Assembly (NCBI RefSeq): GCF_003326795.1
Contig: NZ_JPWI01000001.1
Location: 372,001 to 436,000, forward strand
DNA length: 64,000 nt
Direction: 5' to 3'
From: Thalassospira profundimaris
Lineage (GTDB): Bacteria; Pseudomonadota; Alphaproteobacteria; Rhodospirillales; Thalassospiraceae
The position numbers were made by a program, and so were the translations under genes. The notes beneath the pieces are model-generated. The model was not told the origin of the DNA, ran no database searches, and saw only the letters and a program-made list of their open reading frames with translations. Below, piece after piece: positions 44,500 to 53,200 of the stretch (position 1 is its first letter; each line of letters opens with the position of its first letter).

Positions 44500-45135
44500 A
44501 TGCAATCCATTTCCGCACCCGTAAAAACGTGGTTTGAACGCGATTTGAATGTTTCACGTGAAACATTGGACCGTTTGAGCGACTATGCAGACCTTGTCGT
44601 TAAGTGGCAGCCACGCATTAATATCGTTGGCGCCAGCACGGCAGAAGACGTTTGGGGACGTCATTTACAGGATTCTGCCCAGCTTTGGCCGTATCTGCAG
44701 GATGTTGCTGCAGAGGGTAAAATTGTTGATTTTGGCTCCGGGGCAGGGTTCCCGGGCATTGTCCTGGCGATTTTGGGTGCCGGAAATGTCACCATGATGG
44801 AATCCAATACCAAAAAGACAGTGTTCCTGATGGAAGCGGCACGGGTCTGTGGTGTGCTTGGTCAAACCGAAATTGCCCGCGAACGCATTGAAGCCGCTGC
44901 ACCGCGCGACGCCGATGTGATTACCGCACGGGCCTTTGCCCCTTTGCCAAAGCTGCTGGAGCTGGGGCAACGACATCTGAAATCCGGTGGCCATTATGTG
45001 CTGCTGAAGGGACGTGCCTTTGAAGATGAGCTGGCGGACGCACGCGATGCCGGTTGGTCATTTGATGTAACCACGCATGCCAGTCTGGTCGATCCCGATG
45101 GTGTCGTGATGATCTTAAAAGGAGTTGGCCGGTGA
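44500..45135 (+). CDS. rsmG: 16S rRNA (guanine527-N7)-methyltransferase RsmG
   Basis: A 211-residue SAM-dependent methyltransferase of 16S rRNA G527. The N-terminus FERDLNVSRETLDRLSDYADLVVKWQ is the family start. The SAM loop is VDFGSGAGFPGIVLA, with ESNTKKTVFL and ITARAFAPLPKLLEL after it. An upstream in-frame start at 44434 is possible, but the ATG at 44500 fits the family. Codons for N-V-S-R-E-T coincide exactly with a parS site. Its TGA overlaps the parA GTG. Confidence 0.95.
   Translation: MQSISAPVKTWFERDLNVSRETLDRLSDYADLVVKWQPRINIVGASTAEDVWGRHLQDSAQLWPYLQDVAAEGKIVDFGSGAGFPGIVLAILGAGNVTMMESNTKKTVFLMEAARVCGVLGQTEIARERIEAAAPRDADVITARAFAPLPKLLELGQRHLKSGGHYVLLKGRAFEDELADARDAGWSFDVTTHASLVDPDGVVMILKGVGR
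44550..44565. promoter_or_regulatory. parS site 4, inside rsmG
   Basis: Perfect TGTTTCACGTGAAACA within coding sequence. It is read as AAT-GTT-TCA-CGT-GAA-ACA, encoding N-V-S-R-E-T. Confidence 0.95.
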
Positions 45136-45971
45136 CTGATGTAATTGACTTGCCGCTTTCGACCCAATCACAGGGCCAGTCTCAGGGCATGGGACATCGC
45201 CCGCGTATCATCGCGGTTGCCAACCAGAAGGGCGGTGTTGGTAAAACCACCACGACCATCAATCTCGCCACGGCACTGGCCGCCGTTAATCAGCGTGTTC
45301 TGATCGTTGATCTTGACCCGCAGGGCAATGCCAGCACCGGTTTGGGCCTGCGGCCATCGGATCGCCAGATCAGTTCCTATGACGTGCTGATCAATGGCAA
45401 TTCGCTTGAGGAAGCCCGTCAGGATACGGCGATCCCGCGATTGACCATTGTGCCGTCGGGCATGGATTTGTCCGGGGCCGAGATCGAGCTGGTTGATTTC
45501 GAACGTCGTGAAATGCAGCTTAAGGAATCGCTTGCCAAACTGCCGCAGGATGTTGATTACGTGCTGATTGATTGCCCGCCGTCTTTGGGGCTTTTGACCC
45601 TGAATGCGCTGGTGGCATCGGACGCGGTATTGGTGCCCTTGCAGTGCGAATTCTTTGCGCTCGAAGGCATCAGTCATCTGGTGCGCACGATCAAGCGTGT
45701 CAAAAAGGCATTCAATCCCGAACTTGAGATTCAGGGCATCGTTTTGACCATGTATGACAAGCGCAACAACCTGTCGGCACAGGTGGCCAATGATGTGCGC
45801 GATTATTTTGGTGATGTGGTGTATCGCACGGTGATCCCGCGCAATGTTCGCGTGTCCGAGGCGCCAAGCCACGGTACGCCGGTGCTGGTCTATGACATGA
45901 AATGTCCGGGATCACGGGCCTATCTTAATCTGGCCAGTGAAGTCCTGAAACGCGAAGGGGTGAAAGCATGA
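45132..45971 (+). CDS. parA: chromosome partitioning ATPase ParA
   Basis: A 279-residue MinD/ParA-family ATPase that moves ParB-parS complexes along the nucleoid. The deviant Walker A is N31-Q-K-G-G-V-G-K-T-T, with the signature lysine at K33. Walker B-like YVLIDCPPSLGLL follows. An N-terminal polar extension of ~20 residues precedes the domain, as in Caulobacter ParA. The start is a GTG at 45132 overlapping rsmG; its end overlaps parB by ATGA. Confidence 0.97.
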   Translation: MTDVIDLPLSTQSQGQSQGMGHRPRIIAVANQKGGVGKTTTTINLATALAAVNQRVLIVDLDPQGNASTGLGLRPSDRQISSYDVLINGNSLEEARQDTAIPRLTIVPSGMDLSGAEIELVDFERREMQLKESLAKLPQDVDYVLIDCPPSLGLLTLNALVASDAVLVPLQCEFFALEGISHLVRTIKRVKKAFNPELEIQGIVLTMYDKRNNLSAQVANDVRDYFGDVVYRTVIPRNVRVSEAPSHGTPVLVYDMKCPGSRAYLNLASEVLKREGVKA

Positions 45972-47155
45972 GCGACGCAAAGAAACGCGGTTTGGGAAGA
46001 GGACTGTCTGCACTTCTGGGCGAAGAAGACGACGATGTCAGCGTTGCGGTTTCTGGCGGTCCGGACAGTGCCACGGCGGGTCATCCGGGACCGGGCGGGA
46101 CGACACAGCTGATTGCGATCACCGATCTCAAACCGTCACCGTTTCAGCCGCGCAGCAATTTTGATGACGAGGCGATTGATGATCTTGCTGCCTCGATCCG
46201 CGAGAAGGGCATCATTCAGCCGATTCTTGTCCGGGCATCGTCAACCGGTGAAACAACCTATGAAATCATCGCTGGCGAGCGTCGCTGGCGGGCAGCCCAG
46301 CGTGCGCAACTGCATGAAGTGCCGGTTCTTGTGCGTGATTTCGACGATCGGGAAACCGCCGAGATTGCCCTGATTGAAAACCTGCAACGTCAGGATCTTT
46401 CGCCACTTGAAGAGGCCGAAGGCTATAACCGCCTGATGAGCGAGTTTTCCCACACGCAGGAGGCACTTGGCCAGGCGCTTGGCAAAAGCCGCAGCCACAT
46501 TGCCAACAGTCTGCGCCTTCTGGCGTTGCCGGCACCGATCAAGCAGATGCTGTCTGACAAGGTGCTGAGCTCCGGTCATGCCCGCGCCCTTCTGGGGGCG
46601 GAAAATGCTGTCGAACTGGCCGGGCAGATCGTCAAGAAGGGCCTGAATGTTCGCCAGACTGAAAAACTGGTCAAAACCGATGGCGGCAAGGCATCGCGTC
46701 CGAAAAAATCATCGGGTGGGGCATCTTCGAACAAAGACCCAGATACAGTGGCTTTGGAACGCGACCTTAGCAACATGTTGGGGTTGGCGGTGAATATCGA
46801 TTTTGACGGTGCATCGGGAAAAATCTCGATCCGGTATGAAACGCTTGAGCAGCTTGACGATATCTTGCAGCGCCTGACACATGGCAAGACCACTGACCTT
46901 GCCAGCGAGGATGATCTCGGCGACTCGGCGAATTCGGATGAGAATGAATTCGACTCGATGTTCATCGAGGACGAAGAAGCCGATGACAGCCTGACAGCGG
47001 AACTTGAAAATATCGCGGATGCGACTTTGCCGGAAAGCAACGGCCAGGATGATGATCTTGATCTCGATGATATCGTGATCGACGGGCCTGAAGGCGATGA
47101 TCCGATCGAAAGTGATGAAGTGGATGAAGATGAACTCGATGAATTGATCAAGTAA
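45968..47155 (+). CDS. parB: chromosome partitioning protein ParB with long acidic C-terminal tail
   Basis: A 395-residue CTP-dependent DNA clamp that loads at parS. Residues 3-14 carry the ParA-stimulating KKRGLGRGLSAL arginine motif. The CTP-binding region has GERRWRA (103-109) and IENLQRQDLSPLEEA (136-150). The helix-turn-helix is at ~165-185 (EALGQALGKSRSHIANSLRLL). The C-terminal dimerisation domain is at ~258-304. Beyond it lies a ~90-residue tail with 38 Asp/Glu and almost no basic residues. Typical ParB proteins end near residue 300, so this tail is unusual. Confidence 0.96.
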   Translation: MSDAKKRGLGRGLSALLGEEDDDVSVAVSGGPDSATAGHPGPGGTTQLIAITDLKPSPFQPRSNFDDEAIDDLAASIREKGIIQPILVRASSTGETTYEIIAGERRWRAAQRAQLHEVPVLVRDFDDRETAEIALIENLQRQDLSPLEEAEGYNRLMSEFSHTQEALGQALGKSRSHIANSLRLLALPAPIKQMLSDKVLSSGHARALLGAENAVELAGQIVKKGLNVRQTEKLVKTDGGKASRPKKSSGGASSNKDPDTVALERDLSNMLGLAVNIDFDGASGKISIRYETLEQLDDILQRLTHGKTTDLASEDDLGDSANSDENEFDSMFIEDEEADDSLTAELENIADATLPESNGQDDDLDLDDIVIDGPEGDDPIESDEVDEDELDELIK

Positions 47156-47170
47156 GCTGATCAGGGCATT

Positions 47171-47186
47171 TGTTCCACGTGAAACA
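47171..47186. promoter_or_regulatory. parS site 5 (one mismatch)
   Basis: TGTTCCACGTGAAACA, one base off the palindrome, just after parB and before its terminator. Confidence 0.8.
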
Positions 47187-47187
47187 C

Positions 47188-47223
47188 AAAAGCGGGCCAT
47201 TCATTGGGTGGCCCGCTTTTTTT
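47188..47223. terminator. bidirectional terminator after parB
   Basis: A 12-bp perfect stem AAAAGCGGGCCA (47188-47199) / TGGCCCGCTTTT (47209-47220), 9-nt loop, followed by T. It also serves the convergent gene. Confidence 0.9.
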
Positions 47224-47251
47224 CAAGTTGGATTGCCTGTGATCGATCACG

Positions 47252-48735
47252 CTATCTTAACGGTGCCAGATCAAAGAAGATGTGGCTGAGTTCTTCGTCA
47301 CCGAAGCTGCCATCCGGGGCAGGTGACCCGCCGGCATTGTGGCAGAGGAAGCAGTTTCCCATTTGCGTGCCCTGAAAATAGGTTTCCATGGTGGTATTGG
47401 CCAGCCGTGACGAGCCGACCTGAGGTGCCAATAGGGCGACGTCACTGTTGGTTTGATCGGGAAGCGGGCTTTCGGGGATGATCCCGTTTGATGTCCATAC
47501 TGAGCCGATCTGTACATAATTTTCCCTGATATCACCCGAGACGAGATTGCCCAGAACATTGTTGTTCATCGAGATAATTTGCGCATTGACCGTGGCACTG
47601 TTGGCATCTGATCCGGACGTTCCCCATGGGTTGGTGCGTACCACAGATGTTGGAACGATTCGGGTGGCCGGTGGGGTCAATACAATATTGCCATGCTTGT
47701 CGGTATGGGCGGTTTCAACATTCACACCGTTTACAGGTGTGTCGGGGGCATAGAATGTATAGCCAGAGGCAGACGCATCAAAATTGGCTTCTGTAACGGC
47801 GTTTGCTCCGCTCTGATAATAGAATGTACCGTTCGGCGTATTGTTTTTATGCTCGAACGTTGACCAGATCATTTCCGGATGGCCCTGTACAGAGCCGACA
47901 ATATGCATCCCTGTCAGCGCGAGCGTCTTGGTTTCCGTGCCAACCAATGTCCATTGGGTCGGAACGCTGGTGTCATATTTCGGGACTTCTGCCTTTACCT
48001 GAATGTAGTTATCGGGATCGGGAACCGTGCTGACATCAATCCATGACGTCTTGAGCTCGATGGCAAGCGCCATTGCGGCCGAGGCATCAAGGCCGTTTGC
48101 CTTGGCGTATTCGACGACAGCGGTCTTGTCTTCCTCGGTTGTCGGGAAGGTGCCAAGACTGATCTTGCCAGCCTTCTGACCTGTTAGAAATGCGCCATAG
48201 AATGTATTGGTATGGATCCCGTAATAAACAAGCGATCCGGCCTGCGAAATCAGGATACCGCCACCACCAGCCTGACCGGTTTCACCGATGGTTGTCGGGA
48301 CGCTCTGATCCTGTTTGTTGACACGAATCAGGAAATTGTTGATCGGGCTGTCATTCTTCAGAAATCTGCGGACACCCTTGTCATTTTCTGGCGAGATATC
48401 ATAGAAGCCGTCCGCATCGAAAAGATAGGTCATGTCGCCGGTCGATTTCAGCTCGGCAGGGGATGTCAGCCACAAGAACATTTGTGCAGACCATTTAAAG
48501 AAGTCGCAATTGGTGTTTTTCGTCGGAAAGGCGGCGCTATTGGCGGCCATCACCTTGCCATTGAGTGTGATTTCCTTGCCCTGAAACCAGGTTTCCATCT
48601 CTGCCTTTTCAAGCGGGCAGCTATTGAAAGCATCATCAGGCAGGATTGATGTTCCTGCCAATCCGGTAGCGGAAGCGCCAGCATTGCGCTGCCAAATGCG
48701 CCAGCTGCAAATGTGCGACGAAGTGCATTGCTCAT
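47252..48735 (-). pseudogene. secreted c-type heme protein, N-terminus frameshifted
   Basis: The long open frame runs from 48754 to 47252, but its first ~30 codons translate to nonsense. In the neighbouring frame an ATG at 48735, preceded by GAAGGA, encodes a clean signal peptide MSNALRRTFAAGAFGSAMLA. The two frames must join around 48660-48680, so one base is missing here (or a -1 shift occurs). The mature part begins near TSILPDDAFNSCPLEK. It is beta-rich, contains FFKWSAQMFLWLTSP, and ends with one heme c motif C-F-L-C-H, then DEELSHIFFDLAPL. No family function is assigned. It could be a real pseudogene or a sequencing error. Confidence 0.7.
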
Positions 48736-48933
48736 TTTGGTGTCCTTCTCTCACCTGTTTGCCAAGTACCGTTCTGTCCCGGAAGTGCTGTGTTTATAAT
48801 CGACCAGCATGTGTGCTTTTCAGGCATCTAACCGATTGAGATGGGAAGCCGCCGGGCAATAAACAGGGTTGCTATACCGAAGAGGAGGTAAATTGGGAGG
48901 CAAGCGTGAGATGGGTAGGAGAACTTGCTACAT

Positions 48934-48957
48934 ACAAAAATGCTGCAATGCAGCATT
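48934..48957 (-). terminator. intrinsic terminator of holA
   Basis: Perfect 8-bp stem AATGCTGC (48939-48946) / GCAGCATT (48950-48957), loop AAT. On the minus strand it is followed by TTTTG. Confidence 0.75.
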
Positions 48958-49018
48958 AAAAGATAGTGTTTAAAGAACGGGGATGTCTAGTCTTGGCTTA
49001 CAGGCTGCTAGCGTGTAG

Positions 49019-50050
49019 CTAGCGACGGCCCTGTTTCTGACGGGCGACCGCGACCTTGATCATCGCACGATGGGCAATGGTCTCTGGGATGGCCAGACCG
49101 CTTTTGCAATCCTTTTCGGCCTCGAGCAAGATTTGCAGGGCGCGTTGCAGATTATTGACCGCCCAGTTATTCAGACTGGCGCGGAACTGGTCTGCAGCCT
49201 TGAAAAACAGGGGCGGGCGCAGGGATTTCATGGCCTGATCGGCACTGATGCCCTGGGCAACCTGACCTTTGACCAGGTGCAATTTCTGAAAATAGCTGAT
49301 CATCATGCGCAGTGCCCCAACAGGATTGAGGCCTTCCTCGACCAGACGGGTCAGGGCGGCATCAAGATTGACGACATTACCCTGTGAAACAGCCTGAATG
49401 ACATCGTCATAATGGCGGGCCGAGCTGTCACCGACACAGGCCATGGCATCTGCAAGCGTCACCTGACCTTCCTTGAGAGCGTATAGGGCAAGCTTTTCGA
49501 GCTCGCTGCGCGAAATCATGCGGTCAGAGCCAAGATTGGCCACCAGATACCGTGTGGCATCGCGGTCAATGCGCAGCTTGTGTTCTTCCATGATGGACTG
49601 GATCAGGCCTTCGATATCACGCCCGCTATCGGCATAGCAGGGCAGGGCCATGCCATTGCCGGCCTTCTCGACCGCCTGACGCAGTTTGGATTTTGATGCC
49701 AGACTGCCGGCCTCGATCACGATCAGCGCATCACCGGCAGGATCAGCGAGAAAATCAGCAATCAAGGGGGCCTGCGCTTCGCCAATGTCGCGGATTCGAA
49801 TGACGCGGCGTCCGCCGCCAAAACTGATGGCGGCGGCCTCGTCGCGGAGGCGCCCTGCGTCTTCCTTAAGCTGGGGAATGCCAAGCTCGACAACCCGGAA
49901 CGGATCCTTGAGATCCTCGACCACGGTCCTGGCCAGTTTCACGGCACGTTCACGCACAAGGCCCTCATCCTCACCATAGATCAGGATAAGCTGCGCCTTG
50001 GCATCGGGGGCACGCAAAAAGTTCTCAACTTGGGCTGCTTTAAGCTTCAT
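49019..50050 (-). CDS. holA: DNA polymerase III delta subunit
   Basis: A 343-residue clamp-loader delta subunit that opens the beta sliding clamp. N-terminal AAA+-like domain with the degenerate start LILIYGEDEGLVRERA. The clamp-binding region is near VIRIRDIGEAQAPLIADFL. The C-terminal domain has NPVGALRMMISYFQKLHLV and EAEKDCKSGLAIPETIAHRAM. The end of the polymerase gene set (lptE-holA) near parB is typical for alphaproteobacteria. Confidence 0.94.
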   Translation of the reverse strand: MKLKAAQVENFLRAPDAKAQLILIYGEDEGLVRERAVKLARTVVEDLKDPFRVVELGIPQLKEDAGRLRDEAAAISFGGGRRVIRIRDIGEAQAPLIADFLADPAGDALIVIEAGSLASKSKLRQAVEKAGNGMALPCYADSGRDIEGLIQSIMEEHKLRIDRDATRYLVANLGSDRMISRSELEKLALYALKEGQVTLADAMACVGDSSARHYDDVIQAVSQGNVVNLDAALTRLVEEGLNPVGALRMMISYFQKLHLVKGQVAQGISADQAMKSLRPPLFFKAADQFRASLNNWAVNNLQRALQILLEAEKDCKSGLAIPETIAHRAMIKVAVARQKQGRR

Positions 50051-50111
50051 GAAGCGCCTTGGTTAAAGCAATGGGGTGTCGCATTAATTTACGAATTCAC
50101 CGACCGGGCAA

Positions 50112-50618
50112 TTACTGAGACCGCAAGCCAATGGCGACCTGGTTTGCAAGTTGCTGGGCAAGAGTGCGGGCAGCATCTGCCTGTGCGGCACTTTCTGCTT
50201 CGATGCTGGCGAAGTCGGATTCAACGATGTTGTAACTGGTACGGGTTCGTACATTGCCTTGGCGCAGAATTTTGGAATCTTGTCTGCGCACCAGCTCGTA
50301 AGTTGCAGTGATCAGATAGTCGGCAATGGTTGCTTCATTGTCCTTGGTGAAGCCCTGTTCACTGGTCGACTCGCTCAAGTTTACCTTCAAGTCATATAGT
50401 GGACTGGCGCTTTGACCGCGTGGAGTCAGGGTCTCGATCAAGGCATTCCGGGTTATCTGGCCGACGCGGTCATCGATTACAGCGACATCAACAAGTGCCA
50501 TGTTTGCCGCGGTATTGTAGCTGTCGCCCTTGGTGGCATAAAGCGGCCGGAAACCACAGGCGCCTAGTGCTGTCAGGGTGATGAGTGCAAAAACCGGAAA
50601 AACCGCGCGCAATTTCAT
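50112..50618 (-). CDS. lptE: LPS-assembly lipoprotein LptE
   Basis: A 168-residue outer-membrane lipoprotein that plugs LptD and helps insert LPS. Lipobox L-G-A-C21 with a hydrophobic signal before it. The mature domain begins GFRPLYATKG and follows the LptE pattern of beta strands (YDLKVNLSESTSEQGF, YLITATYELVR) and a C-terminal helix AARTLAQQLANQVAIGL. The ATG directly follows the TAA of the upstream LeuS-like gene. Confidence 0.92.
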   Translation of the reverse strand: MKLRAVFPVFALITLTALGACGFRPLYATKGDSYNTAANMALVDVAVIDDRVGQITRNALIETLTPRGQSASPLYDLKVNLSESTSEQGFTKDNEATIADYLITATYELVRRQDSKILRQGNVRTRTSYNIVESDFASIEAESAAQADAARTLAQQLANQVAIGLRSQ

Positions 50619-51287
50619 TTAATCAAGCCTTCTGTCTTTGACGGCCGTGATCAGGCCTTGTCGCCACAATAGTTCGGTTCCGATAAAAGGGCAAAACAGA
50701 GTTAGATTGGCAAGGAAAGTTTGATAGCGGATGCAGGTTTTGTCGCTCTGGCCGGAGTCGAGTTTTTGAAAGCTTTGCCGCAGCAGGGCAATGGCCGCAT
50801 TGTTGCGGCCATGCCGGATGGCTTCAACGATTTCAGGGTGGGGCGCGAACTTTTCCAAGCCCGTATCTGGTCGGGATGGATAGGTCAAGGGGACGCAATG
50901 ACGCCACACCTGTCGCAACCAGCGCCATTGTCCGACCAGACTGTTATGGGTCAGGTGCAGGGGCCGGTGGATGGGAACGTCGGCCAGTAAGGCAAGTGAC
51001 AGGGTGTCGAGGCCTACTTCGTCATAGAGAGACGCACTGCTCTTGGCGATTGCATCCGTTGTGACCTTTGCGGCTACTTTGCCTGTATCGGCCTGGATGT
51101 TTTGTTCATTTCCGGTCGTGGCAAGAATGTTCGCGATGCGGGCAAACAGTGTCAGACGCATGTCATCAAGGCTGTGAGCCAAACCGGCATAGATCTCGGG
51201 GTATTGCGCACGCATGAAGAACCCCCAGTCACGTTCCAGCGAATGGGGGTTATATTCAGGTGATATATATAAAGTATGTCCGGTCAT
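50619..51287 (-). CDS. short LeuS-like protein (class I aminoacyl-tRNA synthetase C-terminal fragment)
   Basis: A 222-residue intact gene directly between a DUF3576 gene and lptE, where leuS is expected in related genomes. Residues ~78-130 align without gaps to the end of the LeuS catalytic core and start of its anticodon-binding domain: a degenerate KMSKS (I80-A-K-S-S), G92-x-D94-T95 (LeuS YGADT), L101-x-D103-x-P105 (LeuS MLSDSPP), G119-x-W-R, and V127-W-R. The C-terminal ~150-210 (NNAAIALLRQSF ... LANLTLFCPFIG) fits the anticodon helix bundle. HIGH, CP1 editing and catalytic core are absent, so it cannot charge tRNA alone. No stop or frameshift interrupts it. Confidence 0.7.
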   Translation of the reverse strand: MTGHTLYISPEYNPHSLERDWGFFMRAQYPEIYAGLAHSLDDMRLTLFARIANILATTGNEQNIQADTGKVAAKVTTDAIAKSSASLYDEVGLDTLSLALLADVPIHRPLHLTHNSLVGQWRWLRQVWRHCVPLTYPSRPDTGLEKFAPHPEIVEAIRHGRNNAAIALLRQSFQKLDSGQSDKTCIRYQTFLANLTLFCPFIGTELLWRQGLITAVKDRRLD

Positions 51288-51292
51288 TGACC

Positions 51293-51856
51293 TTATTGGA
51301 CATTGGCGCTGTCAATACGCAACTGACGCGCACGGGTCAGGATGGCGTCTTCGAGCGATGTAACAGTTCCTCCCTCAACCACGGCATCCTGCCACTGGTT
51401 GGGACCAACATTGACCTGACGGAATACCGAAACCTTGATGGCGTCAGAACGCAGCGCAGTGCCAAGGATATATGCGGTCAGCTTAAAGCGTTCATTGGGT
51501 GTTTCGGCCGGTGCATACCAGTCGGTAATGATCACGCCGCCAAACGGATCGGCAGAATTTAACGGCATGAAGGACAGGGTATCAAGCGTTGCCCGCCACA
51601 GGAAGCTGTTGACGCCGATTCCAGAACCGCCACCGCTCTGCTTGTTGTCTTCGCCACCAAATATATTGAGGCCATCTTCACCAAACAGTGTGCCTTCTTT
51701 TTTCAGGTCAGCACGTGTTGCTTTTCGGCCATTTACTTTTTGGTCGCCCGGTGCAGAGCCAGGGAAACTGTCATAGTCAGCTTGTGTGCCAGCACAGGCT
51801 GCCAAGAATGCAGAAAGTGTCGCAATGCATAGGATTTTGGCGAAAGAACTGTTCAC
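51293..51856 (-). CDS. DUF3576 lipoprotein
   Basis: A 187-residue lipoprotein with lipobox L-A-A-C21. The core DUF3576 domain follows: GVNSFLWRATLDTLSFMPLNSADPFGGVIITDWYA and FKLTAYILGTALRSDAIKVSVFRQ. This is an alphaproteobacterial family of unknown function, regularly found upstream of leuS and lptE. Its stop is 5 bp from the LeuS-like start, and the operon continues to lptE and holA. Confidence 0.9.
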   Translation of the reverse strand: MNSSFAKILCIATLSAFLAACAGTQADYDSFPGSAPGDQKVNGRKATRADLKKEGTLFGEDGLNIFGGEDNKQSGGGSGIGVNSFLWRATLDTLSFMPLNSADPFGGVIITDWYAPAETPNERFKLTAYILGTALRSDAIKVSVFRQVNVGPNQWQDAVVEGGTVTSLEDAILTRARQLRIDSANVQ

Positions 51857-52109
51857 GGTGTAGCCCTTAATAACGAGAGTCGTTCATCAGTTGCCCGCAC
51901 TATAAGGCGGATGGGGCGCAGGGCAAATAAAAACATGTGTGGTTTTTGTGCAACATGATGTGAAAAATGTCGCATTTTGATCACAGTATCGTTGACGGAA
52001 CGGAAAAATGCTGGCTCCATAGCGTCGAACCGAGCGGTAAAAACAAAAAAGCTGCTCACCTAAATTTTGTTGTGCGGTCTCCGCATTTGCAAAGACGTTG
52101 AGGGAAAAG

Positions 52110-53141
52110 ATGAAAAAGATTCTGGTAGCTTCCAGCGCACTCGTCGCTGTTGCTTTCGCAGGCCAGGCACAGGCTTCTGAAAAGATCAGCCTGTCGGTTT
52201 CTGGTTACATGGAACAGTGGATCGGTGGTGCGTCGCAGGACAGCAAATTCGAAAGCGCTGGCGCATTCAACTCCGACACCGAAGTTCACTTCAAAGGTTC
52301 GACCACTCTCGATAACGGCATCGAAGTTGGTGCAGCAATCGAATTCGAAGCTGAAGGCGAAGCATCGAACAACACCGACGAACAGTACCTGTTCATCAAT
52401 GGTGGTTTCGGTCAGGTTAAACTGGGCCAGGAAGATGGCGCAGCAGCTGACATGACCATCAATGCTCCGAACGTTGGCCCGGCTGGCGTTAACGATGGCG
52501 ACATGGTTAACTACGTCTCCCTGAACAAAACCCCGGACAACGCTTGGGATGATGGTGACGACAACAAACTCACCTATTACACCCCGTCGCTTGGCGGTTT
52601 CCGCGCTGGTGTATCTTACACCGACGACGATGGTTCGGAAGCTTCTGACGAGAACGTAAAGAACGAAGGCGATAACGTTGTTTCTGCTGGCGTAGAATAC
52701 GTTGGTTCCTTCGACGCTGTTTCGATCTCCATCGCTGCTGTTGGTGAGTCCAAAGGCGAAGGCGAATGGTACCATGTCGGTGGTAAAGTTGGCTTCGGCG
52801 GCTTCACCGTTGGTGCTTCCTACGGTGTACGCGAAGCTGAATTCGGTAAAGGCAAAAACGTAGTCACCACCGAAGACGACGACATGGGCGTTGATTTCGG
52901 CGTTTCCTACGCAATGGACGCTGCTACCGTTTCTGCAACCTACATGTACGCTGAAATGGAAGACGGCACCTCGACCACCGGTCAGGACGAGTTCAACGGT
53001 GTTGACCTTGGTCTTGCTTACACCCTCGGTGCTGGCGTTACCTGGAAGTCGTCCGTATTCTGGTTCGACTACGAAGGTGCTGCGACCGCAAATGACAACG
53101 ATGGCTTCGGTGCAATCACCGGTCTCGTTCTCTCCTTCTAA
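52110..53141 (+). CDS. outer-membrane porin (first of two tandem copies)
   Basis: A 343-residue porin with signal peptide MKKILVASSALVAVAFAGQAQA and a mature domain rich in amphipathic beta strands, Gly, Asp and aromatic girdle residues. It fits the Porin_4/general diffusion porin group (~16 strands, trimer). The strand patterns FNGVDLGLAYTLGAGVTWKS and the terminal aromatic GAITGLVLSF (C-terminal Phe, the BAM recognition mark) are present. Start at ATG 52110; a TTG 12 bp upstream is less likely. Codon use is strongly biased, as for an abundant protein. About 60 per cent similar by eye to the next porin. Confidence 0.92.
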   Translation: MKKILVASSALVAVAFAGQAQASEKISLSVSGYMEQWIGGASQDSKFESAGAFNSDTEVHFKGSTTLDNGIEVGAAIEFEAEGEASNNTDEQYLFINGGFGQVKLGQEDGAAADMTINAPNVGPAGVNDGDMVNYVSLNKTPDNAWDDGDDNKLTYYTPSLGGFRAGVSYTDDDGSEASDENVKNEGDNVVSAGVEYVGSFDAVSISIAAVGESKGEGEWYHVGGKVGFGGFTVGASYGVREAEFGKGKNVVTTEDDDMGVDFGVSYAMDAATVSATYMYAEMEDGTSTTGQDEFNGVDLGLAYTLGAGVTWKSSVFWFDYEGAATANDNDGFGAITGLVLSF

Positions 53142-53167
53142 TCCTTACGGGATTAGCTGAAGAATTG

Positions 53168-53200
53168 AAGGAGGTGGATTTTCCACCTCCTTCTTTTTTT
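53168..53200 (+). terminator. intrinsic terminator of porin 1
   Basis: Perfect 11-bp stem AAGGAGGTGGA (53168-53178) / TCCACCTCCTT (53182-53192), loop TTT, then a run of T. Confidence 0.95.

Noticed and set aside
52056..52775. Long open frame on the minus strand across porin 1, and a similar one across porin 2 (53678-54784)
   Set aside because: Both are shadows of highly biased porin codons; no ribosome site, and the sense-strand porins are certain.
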